This document shows positions 23,366 through 31,757 of a stretch of 33,058 nt of DNA, piece after piece. Source of the stretch: Hungatella sp. (GTDB lineage Bacteria; Bacillota; Clostridia; Lachnospirales; Lachnospiraceae); the NCBI GenBank assembly GCA_022795805.1, contig JAAWHK010000023.1, positions 1 through 33,058 of the forward strand, read 5' to 3'. Positions within the stretch are counted from its first letter, which is position 1. Each line of letters opens with the position of its first letter. The notes under the pieces were generated by a model, which did not search any database, was not told where the DNA came from, and saw nothing but the letters and a program-made list of their open reading frames with translations. A program made the translations under genes and the position numbers.

Positions 23366-24395
23366 TTCCGGGAAGCCGGAAGGAGATGCCCCCATAACGA
23401 ATCCCAAGAGCAAGGCGGCGCTGGTAGTGGTATCTCTGGGGGCTGACAGGGCATCTCAGATATACAAGTATCTTAACGAAGAGGATATCGAGGAACTTAC
23501 ATACGAAGTTGCAAAACTTGGAAAGACCAGCAACACACAGGTGGAAAACACGCTGGACGAATTCTACAAACTGTGTCTGACTCATAAGATGATGACGGAC
23601 GGTGGTCTGGATTACGCCAGAAACGTACTGGAGAAGGCTTTTGGAGAGTCCACAGCCAGGAATCTTCTGGAAAAGGTGTCAAAGACTCTCCAGTCCAAAC
23701 CCTTTAATTTCTTCATGAAGGGAGATCCGAAAGCGCTTCTGTCCCTTCTCCAGAATGAGAGGCCGCAGGTTATCGCTCTGATTATGGCCTACATGGAGGC
23801 GGAACAGGCGGCGCAGATTCTGGAACAGCTTCCCGACGAGAAGCGGATCCAGACCGTGGAGAGCATGGCCAAGATGGACCGGGTATCTCCGGAGGCTATC
23901 GCCATCGTGGAGGAGGAGATGAAGCGGAAGTTTGCGACTATCATCACAAGCGAGGACAACATGAATCTGGGCGGTGTGGATTACGTGGCCGATATGATGA
24001 ATCATATTGACCGAAGCAGTGAACGCAAGATTTTCGAGGAACTGGACAAACGCAACCCGGAACTGTCCCAGAGCATCCGGGAGAAGATGTTCGTGTTCGA
24101 GAATATTCTGGACATGGACGACCGGTCGGTGCAGCGCTTTGTCAGGGAGTGCGACAGCAAGGATGTGGTGTTTGCCCTAAAGAGCGCGTCCGAGGATATG
24201 AAGGCCATATTCTTCAGGAATATGTCCAAGCGTATGGCGGAGTCTGTCCGCGGCGACCTGGAGATTACCACAAATGTAAAACGGAAAGACGTGGAAGAGG
24301 CGCAGCAGCGTATTGTTAACATCATAAGAAAGCTGGAGGATCAGGGCGAAGTGATCATTAAGAAGGGAGGAGCGGATGATGACATCATCCTCTAA
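23331..24395 (+). CDS. fliG: Flagellar motor switch protein FliG
   Basis: 354 residues with the three FliG domains. The N-terminal domain binds FliF, the middle domain starts around residue 120, and the C-terminal torque domain holds the charged helix near FENILDMDDRSVQRFVREC. The middle-domain motif usually written EHPQ reads ERPQ here (NERPQVIALIM). FliG is the rotor part that meets MotA. GAGGAGG lies 9 nt before the ATG, inside fliF. Its end overlaps fliH by 20 bp. Confidence 0.96.
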   Translation: MAEVNMPIEANSSGKPEGDAPITNPKSKAALVVVSLGADRASQIYKYLNEEDIEELTYEVAKLGKTSNTQVENTLDEFYKLCLTHKMMTDGGLDYARNVLEKAFGESTARNLLEKVSKTLQSKPFNFFMKGDPKALLSLLQNERPQVIALIMAYMEAEQAAQILEQLPDEKRIQTVESMAKMDRVSPEAIAIVEEEMKRKFATIITSEDNMNLGGVDYVADMMNHIDRSSERKIFEELDKRNPELSQSIREKMFVFENILDMDDRSVQRFVRECDSKDVVFALKSASEDMKAIFFRNMSKRMAESVRGDLEITTNVKRKDVEEAQQRIVNIIRKLEDQGEVIIKKGGADDDIIL

Positions 24396-25290
24396 ACGGA
24401 TCATCAAACGCCCGGATGTGTCGGGGGATCTGGCAATCGAGAACTATTTGCCTCCTCTGGAACAGCTGATGAGCAGCAGAGAGGTGATTCCCCAGCCCCC
24501 TGTGTTTCCCCGCTATACTTTGGAGGGGATGAGAAAGCAGGAACCGGATCCCGGTGAGCCGGAGGAGGTTCTGCCGGAGGCGGAGAAGGAGCAGCCGGAT
24601 GAGGATGCAGGCGCCGCCGGGGATGAGCCGGAGGAGGCGAAGCAGAAGGAGAGCCTGGCTGAGGAATGGGAAGAAGAGAGACTCCGTCTCCTGGAAGAGG
24701 CAGAGAGGAAAGCCCGACAGATTCTGGAGGAAGCCGAAAGAGAGGCGGACAGAAAGCGGGAGGAAGCCGCAGAGGAAGGCCGCAGGGAAGGCTATGAGGC
24801 AGGGTACCGGGAAGGAAGGCAGAAGGCCGAGGAAGAGTTCCGGGAGGGGATTCAGGACAATCTGCTGGAGTTCCAGGCGGACATGAAGCGGGCTTTGAAG
24901 GCTGTGGATACAGCCAAGGAAAACTGTCTGCACGCGTATCTGGAGGAATTGAAGGACTGTGCCGTGGCCGTCGGGGAGAAGGTGATTCATATCAGCCTGA
25001 AATCCAGCGGCGAGGTCATCAAGCAGATGATCGTCTCGGCTACGGAGAAACTGAAAAAGACGGCGTGGGTCAAGATTTATATTGACAAATACGACTATGA
25101 CATGATGATGGCCGCGGATGCCGGCGTTATGGATGAGCTTTCCCATCTGTCGGACAATATCAAATTTATTGTCATGGACAAGGAAGACCGGGGGAGCTGC
25201 ATCATCGAGATGCCGGAGGAGATCGTGGATGTGAGCGTCAATACACAAATTGAGAACATTAAGGATATATTAGAGAATGTAAGACTATAG
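24376..25290 (+). CDS. fliH: Flagellar assembly protein FliH
   Basis: 304 residues. The N-terminal 110 residues are Pro/Glu-rich and probably disordered. A very long Glu/Arg/Lys coiled coil spans about 85-160, and includes GRREGYEAGYREGRQKAEEE, the G-xxx-G-like repeats typical of FliH. The C-terminal domain (about 175-304) resembles FliH/V-type ATPase stalk subunits. FliH is the stalk that holds and regulates the export ATPase FliI. It starts inside the end of fliG and is followed 23 nt later by fliI, which supports the call because the C-terminal half alone is weakly conserved. Confidence 0.9.
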   Translation: MMTSSSKRIIKRPDVSGDLAIENYLPPLEQLMSSREVIPQPPVFPRYTLEGMRKQEPDPGEPEEVLPEAEKEQPDEDAGAAGDEPEEAKQKESLAEEWEEERLRLLEEAERKARQILEEAEREADRKREEAAEEGRREGYEAGYREGRQKAEEEFREGIQDNLLEFQADMKRALKAVDTAKENCLHAYLEELKDCAVAVGEKVIHISLKSSGEVIKQMIVSATEKLKKTAWVKIYIDKYDYDMMMAADAGVMDELSHLSDNIKFIVMDKEDRGSCIIEMPEEIVDVSVNTQIENIKDILENVRL

Positions 25291-25313
25291 ACAAAGATGG
25301 CAGGGAGTTCCGT

Positions 25314-26615
25314 ATGTTTGAGAAGATACCTCAGCTGATCGTCAAGTCAGAGACGGTCAGCCATATCGGAAAAATCGAAAATGTGGTGGGAATGTCCATG
25401 GAAGCCTCGGGAGGCCGTTCCAGTATCGGTGATATCGTCATGATCTACAATGAGGAGCAGAACCGACAGATGCCCGCAGAGGTAGTGGGGTTTAAGGACG
25501 GCAAGATACAGCTTATGACCTACGAGGCCACCAGCGGGATTGCCTCAGGAAGCTTTGTGCGGAATACCCGTCACAGGCTGAAGGTTCCCGTGGGGGACTT
25601 TTTAAGGGGCCGGATCATCAACGCCCTGGGGGAGCCTATAGACGGCGGCCCCCAGTTTCAGTCCACCAGGCACTATACGGTACAGAGCCCCTACATCAAT
25701 CCCCTGAACCGGCCTCCCATCCGTGAGCGGCTGGAGTTCGGGGTGAAGGCCATCGACGGGCTGAATACCATCGGAAAGGGCCAGAGGATCGGGATTTTCG
25801 CCGGTTCCGGTGTGGGCAAGAGTACCCTTATGGGGATGATTGCCAAGAATGTGAAGACAGACATCAACGTCATCGCTCTGGTAGGCGAGCGTGGACGTGA
25901 GGTGCTGGAGTTTATCGAGAAAGATCTGGGGGAGGAGGGCATGAGGCGCTCCGTCCTGGTAGTGGCCACATCCGATCAGCCGGCCATGTTGAGGATGAAA
26001 TGTCCTCTGGTGGCGACCACCATAGCCGAGTACTTTAAGGATCAGGGGTATGATGTGCTTCTGATGATGGACTCCCTCACCAGATATGCCATGGCCCAGA
26101 GGGAGATCGGTCTGGCCATCGGCGAGCCGCCCATTGCCAGAGGGTATACGCCGTCCATCTACGCCGAGTTTCCAAAGCTTTTGGAGCGGAGCGGCAACTT
26201 TGACAGAGGCTCCATCACAGGGGTCTACACGGTTCTGGTGGAGGGTGACGACACCAACGAACCGATCTCCGATACGGTTCGGGGAATTTTGGACGGCCAT
26301 ATCGTTCTCAGCCGCCAGCTGGCCAATGAGAACCATTTTCCGGCCATAGACATCGGGGCAAGCATCTCCAGACTTATGGTGGAGATCGTGCCGGGCGAAC
26401 ATCAGAAAGCAGCCTCCAGGTTCCGGAATCTGCTGGGAATCTATCAGAAGAACGCGGACCTTATCTCCATCGGGGCTTACAAGAAGGGCAACAATCCGGC
26501 GCTGGACGATGCGGTGGCCAGGATCGATGCCATAAACGGGTTCCTGCAGCAGGGCATAGGGGAAAGCTTCAGTTACAGCGAGACTGTGCAGCGCATCAAG
26601 GCCATAATAGGCTGA
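25314..26615 (+). CDS. fliI: Flagellum-specific export ATPase FliI
   Basis: 433 residues, full length. Walker A is AGSGVGKST with Lys169, followed by GERGREVLEFIE and the Walker B block LLMMDSLTRYAMAQREIGL, all typical of F1-beta-like flagellar/type III ATPases. The N-terminal beta-barrel contains GDFLRGRIINALGEPIDGG. FliI hydrolyses ATP at the export gate to help deliver rod, hook and filament subunits. It is placed between its stalk partner FliH and its chaperone-like partner FliJ. Confidence 0.98.
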   Translation: MFEKIPQLIVKSETVSHIGKIENVVGMSMEASGGRSSIGDIVMIYNEEQNRQMPAEVVGFKDGKIQLMTYEATSGIASGSFVRNTRHRLKVPVGDFLRGRIINALGEPIDGGPQFQSTRHYTVQSPYINPLNRPPIRERLEFGVKAIDGLNTIGKGQRIGIFAGSGVGKSTLMGMIAKNVKTDINVIALVGERGREVLEFIEKDLGEEGMRRSVLVVATSDQPAMLRMKCPLVATTIAEYFKDQGYDVLLMMDSLTRYAMAQREIGLAIGEPPIARGYTPSIYAEFPKLLERSGNFDRGSITGVYTVLVEGDDTNEPISDTVRGILDGHIVLSRQLANENHFPAIDIGASISRLMVEIVPGEHQKAASRFRNLLGIYQKNADLISIGAYKKGNNPALDDAVARIDAINGFLQQGIGESFSYSETVQRIKAIIG

Positions 26616-26641
26616 CTTATGATTCCGGAGGAACTTGGCAA

Positions 26642-27100
26642 GTGAAACAGTTTAGATACAGATTGGAGACAGTACTGGACTACAAGACCCAGGTTCTGGA
26701 TAATCTGAAGTCAGAACATGCAGTGATTATCCAGAAGGTAAACAGAAAACAGGAAGAGATTCAGGGCCTGCACCGGGAACTGAGCGGTATGGAAAGCGAA
26801 TTTGACAGGACGAAGGAAGCCGGGGCTACCATAGAGAACTACCGGCTGTTTGATATGTGCATCGGCCGTATGGAGCAGATCATCGACGAGGAGAAGGAGC
26901 GCCTGAAGGTCCTGCGGAAGCAGGAGGAGGAAAAGAAGGAGGAGGTAGTCACCGCCAAGGTGGACACGTCCAAGTTCGAGAAGCTGAAGGACAGAAAATA
27001 CAGGGAATATCAGAAGGAAGCGGCCAAGGCCGACGAGACATTTATCGAGGAATTTGTGTCCAACACCTCACGGCTCATACGCCATCAGCACAGAGGATAG
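26642..27100 (+). CDS. fliJ: Flagellar export protein FliJ
   Basis: 152 residues, almost wholly an antiparallel coiled coil, beginning KQFRYRLETVLDYKTQVLD, the usual FliJ N-terminus (F-R-LE-VL). FliJ acts as the central stalk inside the FliI ring and as a chaperone escort. The start is GTG, with GGAGG about 9 nt upstream. It lies directly after fliI as in most flagellar operons. Confidence 0.92.
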   Translation: MKQFRYRLETVLDYKTQVLDNLKSEHAVIIQKVNRKQEEIQGLHRELSGMESEFDRTKEAGATIENYRLFDMCIGRMEQIIDEEKERLKVLRKQEEEKKEEVVTAKVDTSKFEKLKDRKYREYQKEAAKADETFIEEFVSNTSRLIRHQHRG

Positions 27101-27109
27101 AAAAAGGGG

Positions 27110-27140
27110 ATAATCACAGTTTCCTGAAACTGTTGATTAT
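27110..27140 (+). other. Intercistronic hairpin between fliJ and fliK
   Basis: A stem of 13 pairs with one bulged T joins 27110-27122 to 27127-27140, closed by a CCTG tetraloop. It begins 9 nt after the fliJ stop and is followed by AGATATTTAC, not a T-run. It is AT-rich at the base and ends about 35 nt before the fliK ATG. Confidence 0.65.
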
Positions 27141-27175
27141 AGATATTTACAATAAAGAAAGGAGGGAGATATGAC

Positions 27176-28309
27176 ATGGAAGCAGTAAAGATGCCAAGCA
27201 CTTCCCAGATGAAGAGCCAGATCCGCACCGCATCGGCAGATATGCCGAAAGGAGGAGACGAGTTTATGAAACTTCTCCAGGTGAAGAAGGACCAGCTCCA
27301 GCCGGATAAAGGGGAGACGAAACAGACTGAGGACAAAGACGTTCTGAAAGACACGAAGGATGTGCCCGAAGGCAGAGAAGACGGCCCGGGGGAAGAGGAG
27401 GAAGGAAACGTTACCTCCAAAGACGTGTCCCAGCAGGATGCCCTTCTGCAGGCAGCCATGGAGCAGACGGCGGCGCAGATGGCAGGGATCGTCACAGACT
27501 CCGGCGAGAAGACCCTGAAGGCTGTGGAGAACGGTGAGACGGTAAAAGGCATGGAATCCCTGGCGGAAGTGAACACAGAGCCGGAACAAGCGGCAGGAGA
27601 GCCTTCTGAGGCTGCTTTGGAACCGGTCGGCCAGCCTGAGAATACCGATACTTCCGGTGAGAGAAAGGCAGGTCAGGGCGAGGAAAGAGGATTTAAAGAG
27701 CCGGTGGGCGACAGGGGGGCAAAGGAAGCTTCCCAGGTTCAGACCGGGGGAATCCAGACGGAGAAGAATCTTCAGGATAAAGCGGAGTCCCAGGAGAAGG
27801 TCACAGGTCAGGAAAGCCTTTACGGCGCGGCTTCTTCCAGGACGGAGAGTTCCCAGGAGGCCGCAGCGGAGAAACCTCAGCAGATTCCGTTGAAGACCAG
27901 TGAGAGCCAGCTTCCCCAGGATCTGGGAAAAACTCTGGCGGACCGGCTGCCCGGTGCAGGCAGGGAGCTGATCGTGGAACTGGAACCGGCTAATCTGGGA
28001 AAACTTACCATCCGGATGGTCTATGAGGCGGGGAGAGCAGCCGTATCCATCATGGCGTCCAACCCCAAAACCCTGGAACTTCTCAACGAGAAGGCGGCGG
28101 AGATCGCCAGTATCCTGGAGGAGAAGACAGGGGAGGAGACGATTATTTACACTCAGGCTCCTGATAAAGAGAGTCAGGAGGAGAATCCGGATCAGGGCGG
28201 AAACGGCCGGGGATACGAAGGCCGGCAGGAAAACAGGCATGAGACCGGACAGGAAAACAGGCATGAGGCGGAGTCATTTGCTCAGCAGCTTCGGCTGGGC
28301 CTTGTGTAG
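27176..28309 (+). CDS. fliK: Flagellar hook-length control protein FliK
   Basis: 377 residues. The first 235 residues are Gln/Glu/Lys/Pro-rich and of low complexity, as expected for the ruler part. The C-terminal Flg_hook domain spans about 240-325, with ELIVELEPANLGKLTIRMV as the diagnostic core. The tail (about 335-370) is again low complexity and carries a 24-bp direct repeat. FliK measures hook length and switches export from hook to filament subunits. AGGAGGGAG lies 6 nt before the ATG. A second ATG in another frame at 27171 gives only five codons. It precedes flgD (hook cap), matching its role in hook building. Confidence 0.9.
   Translation: MEAVKMPSTSQMKSQIRTASADMPKGGDEFMKLLQVKKDQLQPDKGETKQTEDKDVLKDTKDVPEGREDGPGEEEEGNVTSKDVSQQDALLQAAMEQTAAQMAGIVTDSGEKTLKAVENGETVKGMESLAEVNTEPEQAAGEPSEAALEPVGQPENTDTSGERKAGQGEERGFKEPVGDRGAKEASQVQTGGIQTEKNLQDKAESQEKVTGQESLYGAASSRTESSQEAAAEKPQQIPLKTSESQLPQDLGKTLADRLPGAGRELIVELEPANLGKLTIRMVYEAGRAAVSIMASNPKTLELLNEKAAEIASILEEKTGEETIIYTQAPDKESQEENPDQGGNGRGYEGRQENRHETGQENRHEAESFAQQLRLGLV
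28226..28267 (+). repeat. 24-bp-period direct repeat in the 3' end of fliK
   Basis: CAGGAAAACAGGCATGAG occurs at 28226-28243 and again at 28250-28267, separated by ACCGGA. It encodes two QENRHE units in the low-complexity tail of FliK. The copies are identical, so the duplication is recent or kept by conversion. Confidence 0.85.
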
Positions 28310-28327
28310 AAGAAAGAAGGAGATTAT

Positions 28328-29041
28328 ATGGCAAACAGTTTAGGCGCGGTAAGCGGAACCGATTCTCCCTACAAGACCGGGTCCTACACCGTAGAATCCA
28401 ATGACAAGAACACGCTGTCCATGACGGGATATTTTCAGCTTCTGGCTACTCAGCTTCAGAATCAGGATATGAGCAATCCCATGGACAACAGCGAATTGAT
28501 GGCCCAGATGACCCAGATGGCCATGGTGCAGTCCATGACATCCATGACAGAGGCCATGAAGACATCAACGGCTGTAAATACCCAGACCTACGCGGCCAGT
28601 TTGGTAGGCCAGGAAGTGACCATGGCTATAACAAAAGAAAATTCCTATGGACAAGAGACGCCGGTAGATGTAAAATATGCTAAGGTGGAGTGGGTGGATT
28701 TCACCTCAGGCAATCCCACCATGAAGCTGGAGGGGGACGACAAGGTGTATTCTCTGACCCATCTGGTAGGTATGGGACGTGTACCCAATCCTTTCGAGGA
28801 TAAGACAGGAGAGTCCTCAGGAACGGAGACGGATCCGGACAAGGGAGACGGGGACGGCGGCGATACATCCTCCAAGACCCGGCTGGCATCGAAAAGCAGC
28901 GCGGGAGCAAAACCCATAGCAGGGTATGTGGACGCGGCGGACAGAACGGATAAGGCCGGCAGATCAGCCAGGGCCAGAAACATGAGCACCAGTGCCATGG
29001 TCACACCGGAGGATATGGAGGACACCACCATAAGACGCTAG
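28328..29041 (+). CDS. flgD: Flagellar hook capping protein FlgD
   Basis: 237 residues. The conserved N-terminal part is visible: FQLLATQLQNQDMSNPMDNS (about 37-56), then ELMAQMTQMAMVQSMTSM. After a short beta-rich region (about 90-155) the C-terminal third is Gly/Asp/Lys/Ala-rich and looks disordered, ending in TIRR. FlgD caps the growing hook and is discarded later. GAAGGAG lies 6-8 nt before the ATG. It lies between fliK and the small flagellar operon protein, in hook-assembly order. Confidence 0.93.
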   Translation: MANSLGAVSGTDSPYKTGSYTVESNDKNTLSMTGYFQLLATQLQNQDMSNPMDNSELMAQMTQMAMVQSMTSMTEAMKTSTAVNTQTYAASLVGQEVTMAITKENSYGQETPVDVKYAKVEWVDFTSGNPTMKLEGDDKVYSLTHLVGMGRVPNPFEDKTGESSGTETDPDKGDGDGGDTSSKTRLASKSSAGAKPIAGYVDAADRTDKAGRSARARNMSTSAMVTPEDMEDTTIRR

Positions 29042-29078
29042 GATTTGAGGCGATGGCTTTCGGAAAGAAGGAAACAGT

Positions 29079-29459
29079 ATGGGAGTTAATGGAGTAGGTT
29101 CTTTTGAGAACCGGCTGCAGGGCATCCCCGGCCAGAACACTGTGACGCCTGGAACGGGGGGGAATAATACAGGTTTTAAAGCGCTTCTCCAGGAAAGGGC
29201 GGCCACGGGCCTGAATTTTTCCAAGCATGCCGCCAAGCGGATGAACGAGAGGGGCATAGCGGTTGACAACAAGCTGATGAGCGACCTGGAACACGCCGTG
29301 GAGGGCGCCAGGAAGAAGGGTGCTAAGGATGTGGCGGTTATCGGAGCTCAGGGAGTGTTTATCGTCAACGTGCCCAACAACACGGTGGTTACCACCATGG
29401 CTCAGAGTGATATGAAAGAGCGGGTATTTACAAATATTGACAGTGCCGTCCTTATGTAG
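29079..29459 (+). CDS. Conserved flagellar operon protein (TIGR02530-like)
   Basis: 126 residues. The C-terminal half carries the pattern FSKHAAKRMNERGI, then VAVIGAQGVFIVNVPNNTVVT and a final TNIDSAVLM, which I recognise as the small protein found next to flgD/flgE in many Firmicutes and spirochaetes (TIGR02530 type, flagellar operon protein). The first 45 residues are Gly/Asn-rich. Its exact role is unknown, but the position between hook cap and hook suggests a part in hook assembly. An AAAGAAGGA site precedes the ATG. Confidence 0.85.
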   Translation: MGVNGVGSFENRLQGIPGQNTVTPGTGGNNTGFKALLQERAATGLNFSKHAAKRMNERGIAVDNKLMSDLEHAVEGARKKGAKDVAVIGAQGVFIVNVPNNTVVTTMAQSDMKERVFTNIDSAVLM

Positions 29460-29485
29460 CAGGACCTCGTATGAGGATGTTATGT

Positions 29486-29508
29486 CCCCCTGTCTGACAG
29501 GCAGGGGG
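29486..29508 (+). other. Intercistronic hairpin upstream of flgE
   Basis: CCCCCTG (29486-29492) pairs perfectly with CAGGGGG (29502-29508), no T-run after it. A second small hairpin CCTC/GAGG (29465-29468 / 29473-29476) precedes it. The flgE ATG is 24 nt downstream with AAAGGA in between. Confidence 0.6.
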
Positions 29509-29531
29509 AGGGATGGGGAAAGGAAACGATT

Positions 29532-30509
29532 ATGTTAAGAGCAATGGATTCAGCAGTAGCAGGTCTTCGGTCCCACCAGAACAAGATGGATGTGGTGGGA
29601 CATAATATCGCCAACGTTAACACATTTGGTTTTAAGGCTCAGACCTACACGTTTAAGGAGGCTATGTATCAGACTTCCACGGCTTCCACAGCAGGAACCA
29701 AGACCGGTGGTGTCAATGCGGCTCAGTACGGTTACGGTACTCTGATGGGAAGTATCGGTATGGATATGACGGCGAGTACTCCGTCCTATGTGGGAGGTTT
29801 TAACGCCAGTATTGATGGAGAAGGGTTCTTTATCACAAGATCGTCAAAGTTAGCAGATGGTGAAGAACAAACATCTGATAATTTCAAGAAAGGTGATTTT
29901 GATTATACTAGGGTAGGACAGTTCCAGCTGGACAGCAACGGCTATGTTACAGATGCTAATGGTAATTTTCTATATGGATTTAGAATAGCTGGTATTGACA
30001 CGACAACGGGGGGATTCACTTATGATACTAAGTTAGGGCCGTTGCGTGTACCAAAGGTTACAGGACCAGGAAGTGATACAGCTCTTGATTTCACTATTGA
30101 AAATAGTGAAGACCCGAAAGACGCTTCTGTAGCAGTTACTATTGAGATTAATAATGCCGGAATTATTTCAGCAAGCGTTAAGTATGGTGATGCGGGTAAA
30201 GAGGCAACCAGAGTTGTAACTTTGGGAAAGGTTGCTATTGCTACTTTCCAGAACCCTAACGGTGTAACAAAGGCTGGTGGTAACTACTACAAAGCAACAG
30301 AAAATGATAATACGGGACGAGGCGTTGCCGCGGCCCCCGGTGAAGCAGGTACATCCACTCTCATGGGCGGATTCCTCGAGGCATCCAACGTGGACCTTGC
30401 CAAGGAGTTTGCCGATATGATCACCACCCACAGAGGCTTCCAGGCCAACTCCAAGATGATCACGGTCAGCGACGAGATGCTGTCCGACCTGGTAGCTATG
30501 AAGCGGTAA
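29532..30509 (+). CDS. flgE: Flagellar hook protein FlgE
   Basis: 325 residues. The N-terminal D0 region MLRAMDSAVAGLRSHQNKMD with NIANVNTFGFKAQ, and the C-terminal SNVDLAKEFADMITTHRGFQ with NSKMITVSDEMLSDLV, are the two conserved rod/hook ends that pair in the fibre. The middle (about 100-260) is poorly conserved and forms the exposed part of the hook. In this middle, base composition falls to about 41% GC against 50-58% in the neighbouring gene ends, with T/A-ending codons. FlgE forms the universal joint between rod and filament. FlgG is unlikely: the length and operon position (after flgD) fit the hook. Confidence 0.93.
   Translation: MLRAMDSAVAGLRSHQNKMDVVGHNIANVNTFGFKAQTYTFKEAMYQTSTASTAGTKTGGVNAAQYGYGTLMGSIGMDMTASTPSYVGGFNASIDGEGFFITRSSKLADGEEQTSDNFKKGDFDYTRVGQFQLDSNGYVTDANGNFLYGFRIAGIDTTTGGFTYDTKLGPLRVPKVTGPGSDTALDFTIENSEDPKDASVAVTIEINNAGIISASVKYGDAGKEATRVVTLGKVAIATFQNPNGVTKAGGNYYKATENDNTGRGVAAAPGEAGTSTLMGGFLEASNVDLAKEFADMITTHRGFQANSKMITVSDEMLSDLVAMKR
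29830..30320 (+). other. AT-rich middle segment of flgE (possible recombination block)
   Basis: Counting 29821-30300 by hand gives 196 G+C in 480 (41%). The 120 bp before (29701-29820) are about 52% and the 120 bp after 30360 about 57%. The right edge is sharp: from about 30320 the codons become GCC/CCC/GGC-rich at once. The reading frame continues without interruption. Confidence 0.65.
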
Positions 30510-30718
30510 TACAGGTAAATCAATAACTTAAGGAACTGACAATCTATAGAATAAAGCGGTAACAGAGTATGAGATGGCGCAAGAGCAATGACCAGAAGAT
30601 CATGGACAGAGCCCGGCAGGCACGCAGGGAGAGAATAAGCGGGGAGAGGGACCGTGAGCGATACGGTCTCTCCTCTCAGAGCGGGGTAAGCCAGGAAGAA
30701 CCGACTGGAGGAAAGAGA

Positions 30719-30916
30719 ATGATAAAGGTGACGCGGTTAAGCGGTGAAGTGCTGTATTTGAATATTTTTCAGATTGAATCCATGGAATCAATACCCGAAA
30801 CCAAGATCAAGATGATGAATGGCTATTATTTCCTTGTAAAGGATTCCGCAGATTCGGTTATAGAGCAGATCAGGGCATTTTTGAAAGGCTTTAACGCCCC
30901 GGAAGGGCAAGGATAA
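30719..30916 (+). CDS. flbD: FlbD/SwrD-family flagellar protein
   Basis: 65 residues: MIKVTRLSGEVLYLNIFQIE at the start, then SIPETKIKMMNGYYFLVKDS. This matches the small FlbD family found before motA in many Firmicutes (SwrD in Bacillus subtilis, linked to flagellar torque). GGAGG about 8 nt before the ATG at 30719 sets the start. The frame is open upstream to an ATG at 30569, which would add 50 Arg/Lys/Glu-rich residues, but no good ribosome site precedes that ATG. The 209-bp gap after flgE contains no other recognisable gene. Confidence 0.88.
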   Translation: MIKVTRLSGEVLYLNIFQIESMESIPETKIKMMNGYYFLVKDSADSVIEQIRAFLKGFNAPEGQG

Positions 30917-30950
30917 AATAAGCGTATAAGTAAGGTAGGAGGAAAAGACA

Positions 30951-31757
30951 ATGGATATATCAACGCTTATAGGCTGGATAATGGCCGCGGCATTGATCGT
31001 TTGGGGTATCGGTTTTGAAAAACTGGGGAACTTCTGGGATATGCAGAGTTTGGCGATCGTTGTGGGAGGAGCCATCGCCGCACTTATTGCCAGTTACCCG
31101 TTTCGCGTCTTAAAGGATGTACCGAAACACATTCTCATATGTTTCCGCGGAGGAAAGTATAATGTTCCGAAGCTGGTGGATCAGATGGTGGATCTGGCCA
31201 TGCTGGCCAGGCAGAGCGGCCTTCTGGCCCTGGAGGAGAAGGCGGAGGAGATCAAGGATCCTTTCTTCAAACAGAGCGTTTTAAAGATCGTGGACGCCAA
31301 CGACCCGGACAAGGTGCGTGAGATGCTGGAGCGTGAGCTGGACGACATGGCTGCCAGACACGACGAGAGCGCGGGAATCTACGAGAAAGGTTCCGCCTAC
31401 GCGCCGGCTTTCGGTATGATCGGTACTCTGGTAGGTCTGATCAACATGCTGAAGGGCATGAATCTGGGGGATGGCGGCGGCGCCAGCAACTTAGGCCAGG
31501 ATATGTCCGTAGCTCTGATTACAACTTTTTACGGCAGTGCTTTTGCCAATATTGTATTCCAGCCCATCGCCAAGAAGCTGAGAGTCCGCCAGGCGGAGGA
31601 GGAGCTTTACTGTGCCACCATCGTGGAGGGCGTTATGGCTATCCAGGCAGGTGTGAACCCGCAGATGCTCAGGGAACAGCTTCTGTCCTGCATGAAGCAG
31701 TCCCAGCAGAAGAAGCTGCTTTTGAAGGCGGCCAAGAGCGGCGGAGGTGAGGGCTGA
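30951..31757 (+). CDS. motA: Flagellar motor stator protein MotA
   Basis: 268 residues with four membrane helices: about 3-20, 29-50, then after a cytoplasmic loop about 155-175 and 185-205. The loop holds the acidic/basic stretch that meets FliG. FGMIGTLVGLINMLKGM is the third-helix signature, with the Pro of YAPAFGMIG before it. MotA forms a pentamer around two MotB subunits and turns as ions pass. AGGAGGAAAAG lies just before the ATG. Its stop overlaps the motB start (TGATG), a classical coupled pair. Confidence 0.96.
   Translation: MDISTLIGWIMAAALIVWGIGFEKLGNFWDMQSLAIVVGGAIAALIASYPFRVLKDVPKHILICFRGGKYNVPKLVDQMVDLAMLARQSGLLALEEKAEEIKDPFFKQSVLKIVDANDPDKVREMLERELDDMAARHDESAGIYEKGSAYAPAFGMIGTLVGLINMLKGMNLGDGGGASNLGQDMSVALITTFYGSAFANIVFQPIAKKLRVRQAEEELYCATIVEGVMAIQAGVNPQMLREQLLSCMKQSQQKKLLLKAAKSGGGEG

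Noticed and set aside
28226-28267. Two identical 18-bp units with a 6-bp spacer considered as a mini CRISPR-like array
   Set aside because: They are in frame inside fliK, encode a low-complexity peptide repeat, and are too few and too closely spaced for a CRISPR array.
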